64,000 nucleotides of DNA from Achromobacter sp. B7. Its GTDB lineage: Bacteria > Pseudomonadota > Gammaproteobacteria > Burkholderiales > Burkholderiaceae_B. Below are positions 42,549 through 52,602 of the stretch, one piece after another; position 1 is the stretch's first letter; each line of letters opens with the position of its first letter. Position numbers and translations under genes: made by a program. The notes under the pieces are model-generated. The model ran no database searches, was not told the DNA's origin, and was given only the letters and a program-made list of their open reading frames with translations. The stretch is taken from assembly GCF_003600685.1 (NCBI RefSeq), contig NZ_CP032084.1, positions 5,456,001 to 5,520,000 on the forward strand, given 5' to 3'.

Positions 42549-43772
42549 TCATTTCCACAGCGTGCAGCGGCTTTCCGACTGCTTGGTGAAGGCCTCGTTG
42601 CCGTCGATGGTTTGCAGCACCTTGAAGTAATCCCAAGGCTGCTTGGACTCGTCCGGCGTCTTCACTTGCAGCAGGTACATGTCGTGCACGACACGGCCGT
42701 CGGGGCGCACTACGCCGTCCTTGATGTAGATGTCGTTCAGCTTGTTCTGGCGCAGATACGCCAGCACGCGGTCGGCGTCGTCGGTGCCGGTGGCCTTGAC
42801 GGCGCGCAGGTATTGCAGCGCGGCGGAATAATCGGCGGCTTGCAGCGACGACGGCATGGCGTTGCGGCGTTCGAAAAACTTCTGAGCCCAGGCGCGCGTG
42901 GCGTCCGATGCATTCCAGTACCAGCTGTCGGTCAGGTACATGCCTTGCGTGGCCGGCAGGCCCATGGCGTGGATGTCGTTGATGAACATGATCATGCCCG
43001 CCAGCCGCATCGTCTTGGTCACGCCGAATTCATTGGCGGCCTTGATCGCATTCGTGGCGTCCGCGCCGGCATTGGCCAAGGCAAGAATGTCCGCCTTGCT
43101 GCCCTGCGCCTGCAACAGGAACGATGAAAAATCGCTGGCCGACAAGGGGTGCTTGACCGCGCCCACCACCTTGCCGCCGCCCGCCTCGACCACCTTCGTC
43201 GTATCGGCTTGCAGCGCATTCCCAAAGGCGTAATCGGCCGTCAGGAAGTACCAGCTTTTACCGCCCGCCTTGACCACGGCGGCGCCCGTGCCCCGCGCTT
43301 GCGCGACGGTGTCGTACGCGTAGTTCAGCGTGTAGGGCGTGCATTGCTCGTTGGTCAGCGCGGGCGCGCCGGCACCCACCACGATGATGGGTTTCTTCTT
43401 GTCGGCCGCCACCTGCGACATGGCCAGCGCGGTGCTGGAATTGGTGCCGCCGATCAGCATGTCCAGGCCGCGCTGATCGAACCATTCCCGCGCCTTGGCC
43501 GAGGCGATGTCCGCCTTGTTCTGGTGGTCCGCCGTCAACAGTTCGATTTTCTTTCCGTTGATCTCGCCGCCCATTTCTTCGATGGCCATCTTGATGGCTT
43601 CGGCGCCGCCGGGGCCGTCGGGGCCCGAGTACACGCCGGACAGGTCGGTGATGAATCCGATTCGAATGACATCGTCCGAAATCTGGGCGTGGGCGGCGGC
43701 GGCGTGCAGCAGCGACACGGCGACGCCGCAGGCGAGCGCGCTGCCGGACATGATGCGTGGCATTGACAACAT
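42549..43772 (-). CDS. Branched-chain-type ABC transporter binding protein
   Basis: A 407-residue periplasmic protein of the LivK-like receptor family. The signal peptide ends in AAAHAQ near residue 30. The mature part has IRIGFITDLSGVYSGPDGPG, LLTADHQNKADIASAKAR and GGTNSSTALAMSQVA, all typical. No LivHMGF permease or ATPase gene is close, so the rest of the transporter lies elsewhere. It is the first gene of a unit with the BKACE gene and is divergent from a Crp-family regulator. Confidence 0.9.
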   Translation of the reverse strand: MLSMPRIMSGSALACGVAVSLLHAAAAHAQISDDVIRIGFITDLSGVYSGPDGPGGAEAIKMAIEEMGGEINGKKIELLTADHQNKADIASAKAREWFDQRGLDMLIGGTNSSTALAMSQVAADKKKPIIVVGAGAPALTNEQCTPYTLNYAYDTVAQARGTGAAVVKAGGKSWYFLTADYAFGNALQADTTKVVEAGGGKVVGAVKHPLSASDFSSFLLQAQGSKADILALANAGADATNAIKAANEFGVTKTMRLAGMIMFINDIHAMGLPATQGMYLTDSWYWNASDATRAWAQKFFERRNAMPSSLQAADYSAALQYLRAVKATGTDDADRVLAYLRQNKLNDIYIKDGVVRPDGRVVHDMYLLQVKTPDESKQPWDYFKVLQTIDGNEAFTKQSESRCTLWK

Positions 43773-43912
43773 ACCTGTCTCCTCTTATGTTTTTTGGCTC
43801 TTGATGCCTCAACTATTCTGGGACCGCCCCCTGGCCCGTACAGTCATCATGGTGACAAAGCGGCCTAGGGTTTACCTGAGCGCCTTCCCCCTTTTGGTTT
43901 AACGGAGTAACC

Positions 43913-44671
43913 ATGCGTGCATCCACCGCAAGCGCAGGCAGCCAGACCGGTGCTCCCGGGCGCCAGCCGGCCGCATGTCCGGTGGACAGGATGTTGAGCG
44001 TTGTGCCCTGGTACAACGGCTTGCCCGAACTTGAACGCAATCTGGTCCGCTCGGAATTGCGCACGGTGTCGCTGGCCACCGGCGAATATCTTTTTCGCGC
44101 GGGGTCGAAGTCGCTGGGGTGGTACGGCGTGGTCGAAGGGCTGGTGAAATGGACGTCGCCGGGTGCGAACGGCAAGTGCCTGTCGCTGGCCGGTTTCAGC
44201 ATCGGCAGCTGGTTCGGCGAAGCCACGATGCTGCGCCGCGAGCGCTTCGAATATGAGGTCGTGGCGCTGCGCCCCAGCCGCATCGTGATCCTGCCGCGCG
44301 ACACCTGCGAACGGCTGTGGAACCACAACATCGAATTCACCAAGGCCGTGACGATGCATTTGGCGCAGCGCGTCAATTGGCTGATGGCCTGCTACACCGG
44401 CAACGTATTGCTGGATGTCGACACCACCGTAGCCCGCGCCGTGGCGGCGCAATTCGATGCCGAACGCCATGCCGATACGCAGGGGCGTTTGAAGATATCC
44501 CAGGAAGAAATCGCCAGCCTGTGCGGCGTGTCCCGCCAACGCTGCAACGCCGCCCTGACCAGGCTGGCACGCGCGGGCGTGCTACGAACGCACTACGGCG
44601 GCATGACGATATTGGATAAGGATGCGCTGTATCGGCGGGCGATGATCGAGGATGATGCCGGAAATCGATAG
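43913..44671 (+). CDS. Crp/Fnr family regulator
   Basis: A 252-residue protein: cyclic-nucleotide-binding-like beta barrel at residues ~40-150 (GEYLFRAGSKSLGWYGVVEG), long dimer helix, and a C-terminal winged helix ISQEEIASLCGVSRQRCNAA near residue 203. The N-terminal four-Cys iron-sulfur pattern of FNR is absent and the cAMP phosphate-binding motif of CRP is not obvious, so the effector is unknown. It is divergent from the binding-protein/BKACE unit (140-bp gap), its likely target. Confidence 0.88.
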   Translation: MRASTASAGSQTGAPGRQPAACPVDRMLSVVPWYNGLPELERNLVRSELRTVSLATGEYLFRAGSKSLGWYGVVEGLVKWTSPGANGKCLSLAGFSIGSWFGEATMLRRERFEYEVVALRPSRIVILPRDTCERLWNHNIEFTKAVTMHLAQRVNWLMACYTGNVLLDVDTTVARAVAAQFDAERHADTQGRLKISQEEIASLCGVSRQRCNAALTRLARAGVLRTHYGGMTILDKDALYRRAMIEDDAGNR

Positions 44672-44697
44672 CAGCCTGCCGAGGCTGGGCAATGCCT

Positions 44698-45924
44698 TCA
44701 TAGAAATGCGGGCTCAAAATCCGTCAAGCCGGAGCGTTGCATGCCCAGCCCCTTTGCCACCTCGCGCCAGCTATCCACCGCCTGAGCCACCTCTGTCCAG
44801 ATTGCAGCTGCTTTCTGCGCATCCAGCCTGAAATAGGCGGCACCCTCCATCAGCATGGCGCGGCTGTCGATTGGCCCAGAATCCTCGGTCAGCCATGTCT
44901 TGCTCTCGCGACGGTCGCCAGGCATCGGATTCAAGTCAAACGCCGGCGACAATCGCCATCCATGGTTGCGCGCGTCGTACAGCAGACCCGTATTCCGCAA
45001 ATGATCATCGGTATTGCAGATCAGAAAATTGAAAGCCAGGCGTCGCCACAACTGGTGGATATCGGCAATAGGGTTGGCGCCGCTCTGCAACAGAACATCC
45101 ACCAATTCGGTATACGCATGCACCGTGTCCCGGCCATCGGATTGCAGCATTGTCGCGGCGGACACGTAGGGGATGCGCCCGCCATTGTCGGTACGGTCAA
45201 AACGCCGAATAATGGCCACCGCCGTTCCGTCAACAACCGCCACACGCGCAACTGCCGTATTGACGCCAGCCTTGCTGGCAAGATGCATTGCCATCACTTC
45301 GCCACGGATAATGTCGCGCTGATCCGCCTGGCTAGGAAACTTGCCCAAGGCTAAACGTCCATCGTGGTCTAACACCGTCGATTTGGGCCGGGCTCCGCCA
45401 AGCGAGGTGCCCTGCCCCAGCAGGTATTGCAGGTCCTGCTCGCTCTCCGTTCCGGCCTCTAGCGCTCGGGCGGCTCGCACAACGTTATCCAGCTTCAGCA
45501 ATGGCGGCACTTTTCCATGCGTGTCGTCGGCGCGAAGATAGATTTGAGCGGAAAGGTCAAACAAACGCAGCGCCCCGACACGGGCCTCGTCGTCAACCCA
45601 TAGCAAGAAGTCGACAGGCTCGAGCGCAGGCGTGTCCCGGTCTTTCTGCCGGAACCTCGCATGCGCGCGCCGGATTACACGCTCGCCCCAGGAGTCGGGC
45701 GCAGTGTCTTCCAGCGCGCGAAAAAACGTCTGTTCAGGATGTTGGATGCCCGAGACGGGCAACAGGTCGGGCGATAGCGTGAAAAAACGCGGGCTTTGCA
45801 GCCAACGCTCGTCGTACTGGAACGCGCTGCGCTTGCCGTTACCCAAATACAGCCGTCCTACCACTTGCCCGCTGGAACCCAGATGAACCTCCAGGTCTCC
45901 ACGCCGGATCACCTTCGGCGCCAT
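44698..45924 (-). CDS. hipA: HipA family serine/threonine kinase toxin
   Basis: A 408-residue HipA-like kinase. SLGGARPKS is the ATP-binding loop near residue 173, NTDDHLRNTGLL holds the catalytic Asp and Asn near 296, and LSPAFDLNP supplies the metal-binding Asp. The kinase framework looks intact. HipA kinases phosphorylate targets such as glutamyl-tRNA synthetase and slow growth. Its ATG shares one base with the stop codon of the upstream XRE gene (TGATG), the classic hipBA arrangement. Confidence 0.92.
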   Translation of the reverse strand: MAPKVIRRGDLEVHLGSSGQVVGRLYLGNGKRSAFQYDERWLQSPRFFTLSPDLLPVSGIQHPEQTFFRALEDTAPDSWGERVIRRAHARFRQKDRDTPALEPVDFLLWVDDEARVGALRLFDLSAQIYLRADDTHGKVPPLLKLDNVVRAARALEAGTESEQDLQYLLGQGTSLGGARPKSTVLDHDGRLALGKFPSQADQRDIIRGEVMAMHLASKAGVNTAVARVAVVDGTAVAIIRRFDRTDNGGRIPYVSAATMLQSDGRDTVHAYTELVDVLLQSGANPIADIHQLWRRLAFNFLICNTDDHLRNTGLLYDARNHGWRLSPAFDLNPMPGDRRESKTWLTEDSGPIDSRAMLMEGAAYFRLDAQKAAAIWTEVAQAVDSWREVAKGLGMQRSGLTDFEPAFL

Positions 45925-46370
45925 CAGAAACCCTCCAGCTCTTCGTTGTCATTCGTCGATTGGGTTTGCCCGGGCTGAGAATCGGACATGCCCAATTTTC
46001 GGCCACGCGATGTGCGAACCCGCTGCGGCAAATTTTCACGCATCAGCGCCATGCCAAGCGCGTCCTTTTCCATGGCCAAAACCTCGGCCACGGCGTCCAG
46101 GCGCCCAAGCACATGCAACGCGCGCAGGAAGGTGTGCAGGGCGGTGCCGGGATAGCCGTCTTCCATGCGCCTGACGGTACTAAGTGAGGTTCCAATGCGC
46201 TCGGCCAAGTCTTCCTGACTTAGCCGGCGCATACGGCGAGCGGACGAGATATCCTGTCCCAGGCGATGCAGTGCACGCTCGACGGGGCGCGGCATAGCAA
46301 CACGGTGCTCGGCAGATTTTGGGGTGGAAGGCACGGGGTTCTTGGTCAAATATGAAGGCAAATTGCCCAT
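45924..46370 (-). CDS. hipB: HipB-like XRE antitoxin/regulator
   Basis: A 148-residue protein; residues ~35-90 form an XRE helix-turn-helix (RRLSQEDLAERIGTSLSTVR). The C-terminus is a disordered Ser/Asn/Glu-rich tail (QPGQTQSTNDNEELEGF), as expected for an antitoxin. The start is uncertain: ATG at 46370 gives 148 residues and ATG at 46295 (MPRPVERAL) gives 123; neither has a good Shine-Dalgarno. It is cotranscribed with hipA and probably represses the operon through the A/T-rich repeats upstream. Confidence 0.85.
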   Translation of the reverse strand: MGNLPSYLTKNPVPSTPKSAEHRVAMPRPVERALHRLGQDISSARRMRRLSQEDLAERIGTSLSTVRRMEDGYPGTALHTFLRALHVLGRLDAVAEVLAMEKDALGMALMRENLPQRVRTSRGRKLGMSDSQPGQTQSTNDNEELEGF

Positions 46371-46467
46371 AGACGGTCATATATGAACATATCGCGGTTC
46401 GCCAGACAAGCAAGTCCCGTTAACTATTCAAATATAAGGTTTAAATTGATTCATAGATTCATATTTG
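46347..46467 (-). promoter_or_regulatory. A/T-rich hipBA control region with repeats
   Basis: CAAATATGAA (46347-46356) and TTCATATTTG (46458-46467) are perfect inverted arms about 100 bp apart. Between them are TCATATATGA (46377-46386, a perfect 10-bp palindrome) and two head-to-tail GATTCATA units (46448-46463). These are likely HipB operator sites. The stretch is far more A/T-rich than its surroundings. Confidence 0.6.
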
Positions 46468-46613
46468 GCTGACTGCGCTTGCGACGGTTCGGTTTGGCGA
46501 TATGAGAACTACGCCTTCAACGTGCCGCCGGACGCAAGGGGCGGGCACGAGCGTCGACGGGCGTCAAACAGACGGGATCGATCGTCGCGCGAATAGCGTG
46601 CAAGCCTGGGAGT

Positions 46614-46687
46614 TGGAGCGGGTGAAGGGAATCGAACCCTCGTATGAAGCTTGGGAAGCTGCCGTTCTACCATTGAACTACACCCGC
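46614..46687 (-). tRNA. tRNA-Gly (anticodon CCC)
   Basis: A 74-nt leftward tRNA including an encoded CCA (TGG at 46614-46616 on the top strand). The acceptor arms GCGGGTG and CACCCGC pair fully, the D arm is GTTC/GAAC, the T arm GAGGG/CCCTT with loop TTCGATT. The anticodon loop TTCCCAA gives CCC, reading GGG. The anticodon stem GCAGC/GCTTC has one C-U mismatch (28:42). Overall it resembles the glyU type. Confidence 0.95.
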
Positions 46688-46729
46688 TCGGGTGTCGTGC
46701 CAGGGCGCGGGTCCCTGGCAGAGTCGGCG

Positions 46730-46735
46730 ATTATA
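46730..46735 (-). promoter_or_regulatory. -10 box of the tRNA-Gly gene
   Basis: A perfect TATAAT on the bottom strand, followed by the G/C-rich discriminator CGCCGA, typical of stable-RNA promoters, about 43 bp before the tRNA 5' end. No good -35 match is seen. An 8-bp hairpin (TGCCAGGG/CCCTGGCA, 46698-46720) falls in the precursor leader. Confidence 0.6.
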
Positions 46736-46870
46736 GCGCGGCTTTTTTTGGATTCGGGCAGGAATTTTGGCTTGCCGCCGCGCTTGCGGGTCGGGGCGAA
46801 TTAATGCGTCCCTTATTTAGTGCATCCGACCGACTCCGCCGGCCGGCACCTGCCACTACAATTCGGGGCT

Positions 46871-48636
<1,766 letters not shown>

Positions 48637-48648
48637 GGACACCCTGAC

Positions 48649-48849
48649 ATGCACATCACCCTGAACGGCGACGCGCGCGAATTCCCGTTGGACACGACCG
48701 TGATCGAACTGCTGCAAACGCTGGGCTACGCCGGCAAGCGCGTGGCGGTGGAACGCAATGGCGAAATCGTGCCCAAGAGCCAGCACGAGCAAACCACGCT
48801 GACGGACGGCGACCAGATCGAGATCGTGGTCGCGGTGGGCGGAGGCTGA
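48649..48849 (+). CDS. thiS: Sulfur carrier protein ThiS
   Basis: A 66-residue beta-grasp protein ending in Gly-Gly-Gly, the C-terminus that is adenylated and thiocarboxylated for thiazole synthesis in thiamin formation. LNGDAREFPLDTTVIELL and GDQIEIVVAVGGG are characteristic. It starts 12 bp after pip. The usual partner thiG does not follow; a hairpin terminator comes 34 bp after the stop. Confidence 0.92.
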   Translation: MHITLNGDAREFPLDTTVIELLQTLGYAGKRVAVERNGEIVPKSQHEQTTLTDGDQIEIVVAVGGG

Positions 48850-48883
48850 ACGTCCGCCACGCATTGACCTGCTTGCAAAGACG

Positions 48884-48910
48884 AAGGGCCGCTGATGATC
48901 AGCGGCCCTT
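48884..48910 (+). terminator. Terminator after thiS
   Basis: AAGGGCCGCTGA (48884-48895) and TCAGCGGCCCTT (48899-48910) form a perfect 12-bp stem with loop TGA. Only TGCGTT follows, so the U-run is weak, but stem strength and position support termination. Confidence 0.75.
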
Positions 48911-49037
48911 TGCGTTGGGACGGATGTTTGACGCAGGGGGTGACGTCAACGTAACGCCGACACCTTTCTTCATTGCACGGCTTGTCCGATGGGGTTTGCG
49001 CCAAGCGCGCGAGTCACCGTGCAAAGTGACGAGCATT

Positions 49038-49066
49038 GTTGCGTAGTCTGGCGAGCGACTAGCAAC
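49038..49066 (+). other. Hairpin in the leader region of the BON-LysM gene
   Basis: GTTGC-G-TAGTC (49038-49048) pairs with GACTAGCAAC (49057-49066) with one bulged G and loop TGGCGAGC. It has no T-run, so it is not a simple terminator. It may be a structured leader or part of a small RNA. Confidence 0.45.
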
Positions 49067-49264
49067 CTGTTACACGATAACCCCTCGTCTGGCGGCAATT
49101 GTGCGAGTAATAATCGTTGCTGTTGGCTCGTTACGCGGCAAATTGCGGGTCAAGCGGGGGGCTTTGCGTCACCCGCCCTCTGCGGCATTCCAGGGCATGT
49201 TGCCCACCGCGCGCGCTCGCCAGGGACTTGGTTTTCTCACCGCAGCACAGATAAAGGAAACACT

Positions 49265-49711
49265 ATGGGTCTGCTCAATTTCATCAAGGACGTAGGCGAA
49301 AAGCTTTTCGGCGCCAGCGAGGCCAAGGCCGCGACGGCTGACGAACTGAAGAAAGAGCTGGATAAGCACGGCCTGAACGCCGACGGCCTACAGATCACCG
49401 TGGACGGCGACAAAGTCACGGTAGCCGGCGAGGCGCTCAGTACCGAAGACGCCGAGAAGATTTCACTGGCGTTGGGCAACACGGTGGGCGTGGCGGCGGT
49501 GGACAACCAGTTGAAGGTCAAGCAGGCCACGCCGGAAGCCAAGATGTACACGGTGCAAAAGGGCGACAACCTGTGGAAGATCGCTGAAGCGCAATACGGC
49601 AAGGGCCAGGGCGCCAAGAACACGCTGATCTTCGAAGCCAACAAACCCATGCTGACCAGCCCGGACAAGATCTACCCGGGCCAGGTGCTGCGCATTCCGC
49701 CGCTGTCGTAA
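49265..49711 (+). CDS. BON and LysM domain protein, Kbp-like
   Basis: A 148-residue soluble protein from the ATG at 49265. A BON domain covers residues ~25-85 (LQITVDGDKVTVAGEA; VGVAAVDNQLKV) and a LysM domain ~95-147 (YTVQKGDNLWKIAEAQYG; IYPGQVLRIPP). Length and order match the E. coli K+-binding protein Kbp (YgaU), a cytoplasmic potassium sensor of 149 residues; no signal peptide is seen. It has its own terminator at 49800-49829. Confidence 0.93.
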   Translation: MGLLNFIKDVGEKLFGASEAKAATADELKKELDKHGLNADGLQITVDGDKVTVAGEALSTEDAEKISLALGNTVGVAAVDNQLKVKQATPEAKMYTVQKGDNLWKIAEAQYGKGQGAKNTLIFEANKPMLTSPDKIYPGQVLRIPPLS

Positions 49712-49799
49712 GCGGCCACTGAACTCGACAAGCCGGAGAACACCCATGCGTTTTCCGGATTGTGTCGCGGCACGGCGCCCCCTGCCTGCCGCGACTGCT

Positions 49800-49829
49800 T
49801 GGCCAGACGCAATGTCTGGCCATTTTTTT
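49800..49829 (+). terminator. Rho-independent terminator of the BON-LysM gene
   Basis: TGGCCAGAC (49800-49808), loop GCAAT, GTCTGGCCA (49814-49822), then seven T (49823-49829). It ends just before the stop codon of the convergent ffh gene. Confidence 0.92.
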
Positions 49830-49831
49830 GC

Positions 49832-51238
49832 CTACTTCATGCCGAAGCGGCCCAGCCCTTTCATGCCGCCCATGGCGCGCATCATCTTGGCCATGCCGCC
49901 CTTCTTCATCTGCTTCATCATCCCCTGCATCTGCTCGAACTGAGCCAGCAGGCGGTTGACTTCCTGGACCGGCACGCCGGAACCGGTGGCGATGCGGCGC
50001 TTGCGGGACGCCTTGATCAGTTCAGGCTTGGCGCGTTCGGCGGCCGTCATGGAATTCAGAATGCCTTCGGTACGGCGCAGCTGCTTTTCCGCCTGCCCGC
50101 CTTGCAGCTGACCGGCTGCCTGCTGGAACTGGGCCGGCAGCTTTTCAAGCAGCGAACCCATGTCGCCCAGCTTTTTCACCTGGCCTAGCTGTTCGCGGAA
50201 ATCGTTAAGGTCGAACTTGTTGCCCGACTTGATCTTGGCCGCCAGCTTTTGCGCATCGGCGATGTCGATGTTCTTCTGCGCCTGCTCGACCAGCGACACG
50301 ATGTCGCCCATGCCCAGCACCCGTTGCGCCATGCGGTCGGGGTAGAAAGGTTCCAGGCCGTCCAGCTTTTCGGACACGCCGACAAACTTCAGCGGTTTGC
50401 CGGTGACGTGGCGCACCGACAGGGCCGCGCCGCCCCGGGCATCGCCGTCCAGCTTGGTCAGCACCACACCGGTCAGGGGCAGCGCGTCCGCGAAGGCGCG
50501 CGCGGTGTTGACCGCGTCCTGGCCCTGCATGGCGTCCACCACGAACAGCGTTTCCACGGGCTTGACCAGGTCATGCAATGCGCGGATTTCGCGCATCATG
50601 GCTTCGTCGATGCCCAGGCGGCCGGCCGTGTCCAGGATCAGCACGTCGTAGTGGTGACGGCGCGCATGGTCCACCGCGCCGCGCGCGATGTCTTCGGGTT
50701 TCTGGCTGGGGTCGGACGGCAGGAAGTCCACGCCGACCTGCGCGGCCACGCTTTTCAGCTGGTCGATAGCGGCGGGGCGATAGACGTCGGCGGACACCAC
50801 CAGCACTTTCTTCTTGCCGGTCTTGCGGCCGTGCTGCGTGTGCTGCCCTTCGGACAGCCAGCGCGCCAGCTTGCCGGTGGTGGTGGTTTTACCCGCGCCT
50901 TGCAGGCCGGCCATCAGGATGACGGCGGGCGGCTGCACGGCCAGCGACAGTTCGTTGGAATCGGCGCCCAGGTCGCCGCCCATCAAGGCGGTCAGTTCCT
51001 TGTGGACGACGCCGACCAGGGCTTGGCCCGGGCTGAGGCTGGCGGCCACTTCCTCGCCCAGCGCTTTTTCTTTCACGCGGGCGACAAATTCACGCACGAC
51101 GGGCAGCGCCACGTCGGCTTCCAGCAGCGCCATGCGCACTTCGCGCAGCATCTCCTGGGTGTTGGCCTCGGTCAGGCGGGCTTCACCGCGCAGCGTCTTG
51201 ACGACACGCGATAGGCGTTGAGTTAGGTTATCGAGCAT
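49832..51238 (-). CDS. ffh: Signal recognition particle GTPase Ffh
   Basis: A 468-residue SRP54 homologue. NG domain: GLQGAGKTTTTGKLA (G1), DTAGRLGIDE (G3), TKLDGDARGGAAL (G4) and GVSEKLDGLEPF. The C-terminal M domain (from ~residue 330) ends in the Met/Gly-rich MKKGGMAKMMRAMGGMKG that binds signal sequences and 4.5S RNA. It delivers nascent membrane proteins to FtsY. Divergent from the YpjD-like gene. Confidence 0.97.
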   Translation of the reverse strand: MLDNLTQRLSRVVKTLRGEARLTEANTQEMLREVRMALLEADVALPVVREFVARVKEKALGEEVAASLSPGQALVGVVHKELTALMGGDLGADSNELSLAVQPPAVILMAGLQGAGKTTTTGKLARWLSEGQHTQHGRKTGKKKVLVVSADVYRPAAIDQLKSVAAQVGVDFLPSDPSQKPEDIARGAVDHARRHHYDVLILDTAGRLGIDEAMMREIRALHDLVKPVETLFVVDAMQGQDAVNTARAFADALPLTGVVLTKLDGDARGGAALSVRHVTGKPLKFVGVSEKLDGLEPFYPDRMAQRVLGMGDIVSLVEQAQKNIDIADAQKLAAKIKSGNKFDLNDFREQLGQVKKLGDMGSLLEKLPAQFQQAAGQLQGGQAEKQLRRTEGILNSMTAAERAKPELIKASRKRRIATGSGVPVQEVNRLLAQFEQMQGMMKQMKKGGMAKMMRAMGGMKGLGRFGMK

Positions 51239-51344
51239 GAGAGGCGTTTCCGCTTAAACTAGTTGATTGAACGGTGGCCGCAGGCGCGGATTCTGCGCTT
51301 TCGGGTGGCACGCACCCCAAGGCCCCATCCAGACAACGGTTTCT

Positions 51345-52187
51345 ATGTCACTCGGCATTGTATTTCACACAGCGGCTGCCTTGGCGTACGCAGTGCTAGG
51401 GGGGTCACTTTGGCTCCGCCTGGCCGGCGCCGGGGAAGTTGAGCAGACGGGCAAAATCGGCCGTCTTTGCCTGCTGGGGGCCCTGGTTCTTCAAGGAATC
51501 GGCCTGCAACAAGCGATGCTGGGCGCCCAGCATCTGTTCATTGGGTGGGCACTGGCCCTGTCCGCCGCCATCTGGCTGGGCATGGTGGTGTTCTGGCTGG
51601 AAAGCCTGCTGGTGCGCATCGACGGCCTGCAATTGCTGCTACTGCCCGCCGCCGCCCTGGCCAGCGCCCTGGCCGCCCTTTTTCCGCAAGGCCAGTTCGT
51701 GCCGCACGCCGACGACGCCTGGCTGCGCGTGCACCTTTTGATTGCGCTGGCCGCCTATGGCCTGATCACCATCGCCGCGCTGCACGCCATGATGATGGCG
51801 CTGCTTGACCGCCACCTGCACCGCCCGCTGGACGCCCCCGCCGAACGCAGCATCATCGGCCGCGTGCTGGACTCGCAGCCGCCGCTGTTGGTGCAGGAAC
51901 AACTGCTGTTCCGTATTATCTGGATCGGTTTCATCGTGCTGACCCTGGCCGTGGGCTCGGGGTCGGTGGCGTCCATGAAACTGACGGGCAAGATCCTGCC
52001 GTTTGACCACAAGACCGTCTTCACGCTGCTGTCCTGGCTGACATTTGGCGTGTTGCTGGTTGGCCGCCATGTATGGGGCTGGCGTGGCCGCGTGGCGCTG
52101 CGCTGGACGCTGACGGGTTTTGGTTTTTTGATTCTGGCGTACACCGGCAGCCGGTTCGTGCTGGAAATGATTCTGCATCGAGGCTGA
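51345..52187 (+). CDS. CcsA/YpjD-like inner-membrane protein
   Basis: A 280-residue protein from the ATG at 51345 with about eight hydrophobic segments. It belongs to the cytochrome c assembly (CcsA/HemX) family; the C-terminal HVWGWRGRVALRWTLTGFGF is typical of the short YpjD type, which is usually next to ffh in proteobacteria. Its exact function is not established. Divergent from ffh (106 bp). Confidence 0.9.
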   Translation: MSLGIVFHTAAALAYAVLGGSLWLRLAGAGEVEQTGKIGRLCLLGALVLQGIGLQQAMLGAQHLFIGWALALSAAIWLGMVVFWLESLLVRIDGLQLLLLPAAALASALAALFPQGQFVPHADDAWLRVHLLIALAAYGLITIAALHAMMMALLDRHLHRPLDAPAERSIIGRVLDSQPPLLVQEQLLFRIIWIGFIVLTLAVGSGSVASMKLTGKILPFDHKTVFTLLSWLTFGVLLVGRHVWGWRGRVALRWTLTGFGFLILAYTGSRFVLEMILHRG

Positions 52188-52188
52188 C

Positions 52189-52458
52189 GTGGGCAAGTTG
52201 TTGTTCTGGATCGTTCTGATCATCGCGGTGCTGTTCGTGGCCCGCATCGCCGCCCGCATGGCGGCCGCCCGCCAGGCCGGCGAGCCCACCCAGGGGCGCG
52301 GCAAGGCGGCACGCTCGGCGCCCGCGCCGGCCGCCCCCGAATCCATGGTGCGTTGCGCGCATTGCGGCATCCACCTGCCCCGCTCCGAGGCCGTGCTGCT
52401 GAACGGCATGACCTGGTGCAGCACCGAACATTCCACGCTGGGTCCCGCCAGGAAGTAG
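52189..52458 (+). CDS. PP0621 family protein, zinc-ribbon-like
   Basis: An 89-residue protein starting with GTG at 52189, two bases after the YpjD-like stop. One N-terminal membrane helix (LLFWIVLIIAVLFVARIAA), an Arg/Ala/Pro-rich linker, and a C-terminal CAHCGIHLP...WCSTEH metal-binding element. This small protein is regularly found between ypjD and ampD in this bacterial group. Function unknown. Confidence 0.85.
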   Translation: MGKLLFWIVLIIAVLFVARIAARMAAARQAGEPTQGRGKAARSAPAPAAPESMVRCAHCGIHLPRSEAVLLNGMTWCSTEHSTLGPARK

Positions 52459-52602
52459 GCGGAAAGCGGGGCGGGGGAACCGGGCGCCCGCGACGGCGCA
52501 TGGGCTGCGTTTTACGCACGCCCCCCGGCAAAAACGCCAATTTGGGAGGCGGCGGCGACCACGGCATAATGCCCGTTGGCTTCAACACGCATGTTCTCTC
52601 TT

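Larger units (their letters stand above)
48850..49264 (+). other. Intergenic region between thiS and the BON-LysM gene
   Basis: This 415-base gap contains the thiS terminator (48884-48910), a second hairpin (49038-49066), and the ribosome binding site of the next gene (AAAGGAAA near 49254). A/T-richer bases at 49060-49140 (including TAATAAT near 49110) may hold the promoter, but no clean -35/-10 pair stands out. No convincing small gene was found. Confidence 0.6.

Noticed and set aside
43801..43812. TTGA-N4-TCAA as an FNR/CRP box before the Crp-family gene
   Set aside because: The spacing is two bases shorter than the TTGAT-N4-ATCAA consensus and the regulator lacks FNR cysteines; too weak to call.
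46698..46720. TGCCAGGG/CCCTGGCA hairpin as a terminator
   Set aside because: It lies inside the probable tRNA precursor leader on the minus strand and has no T-run in either direction.
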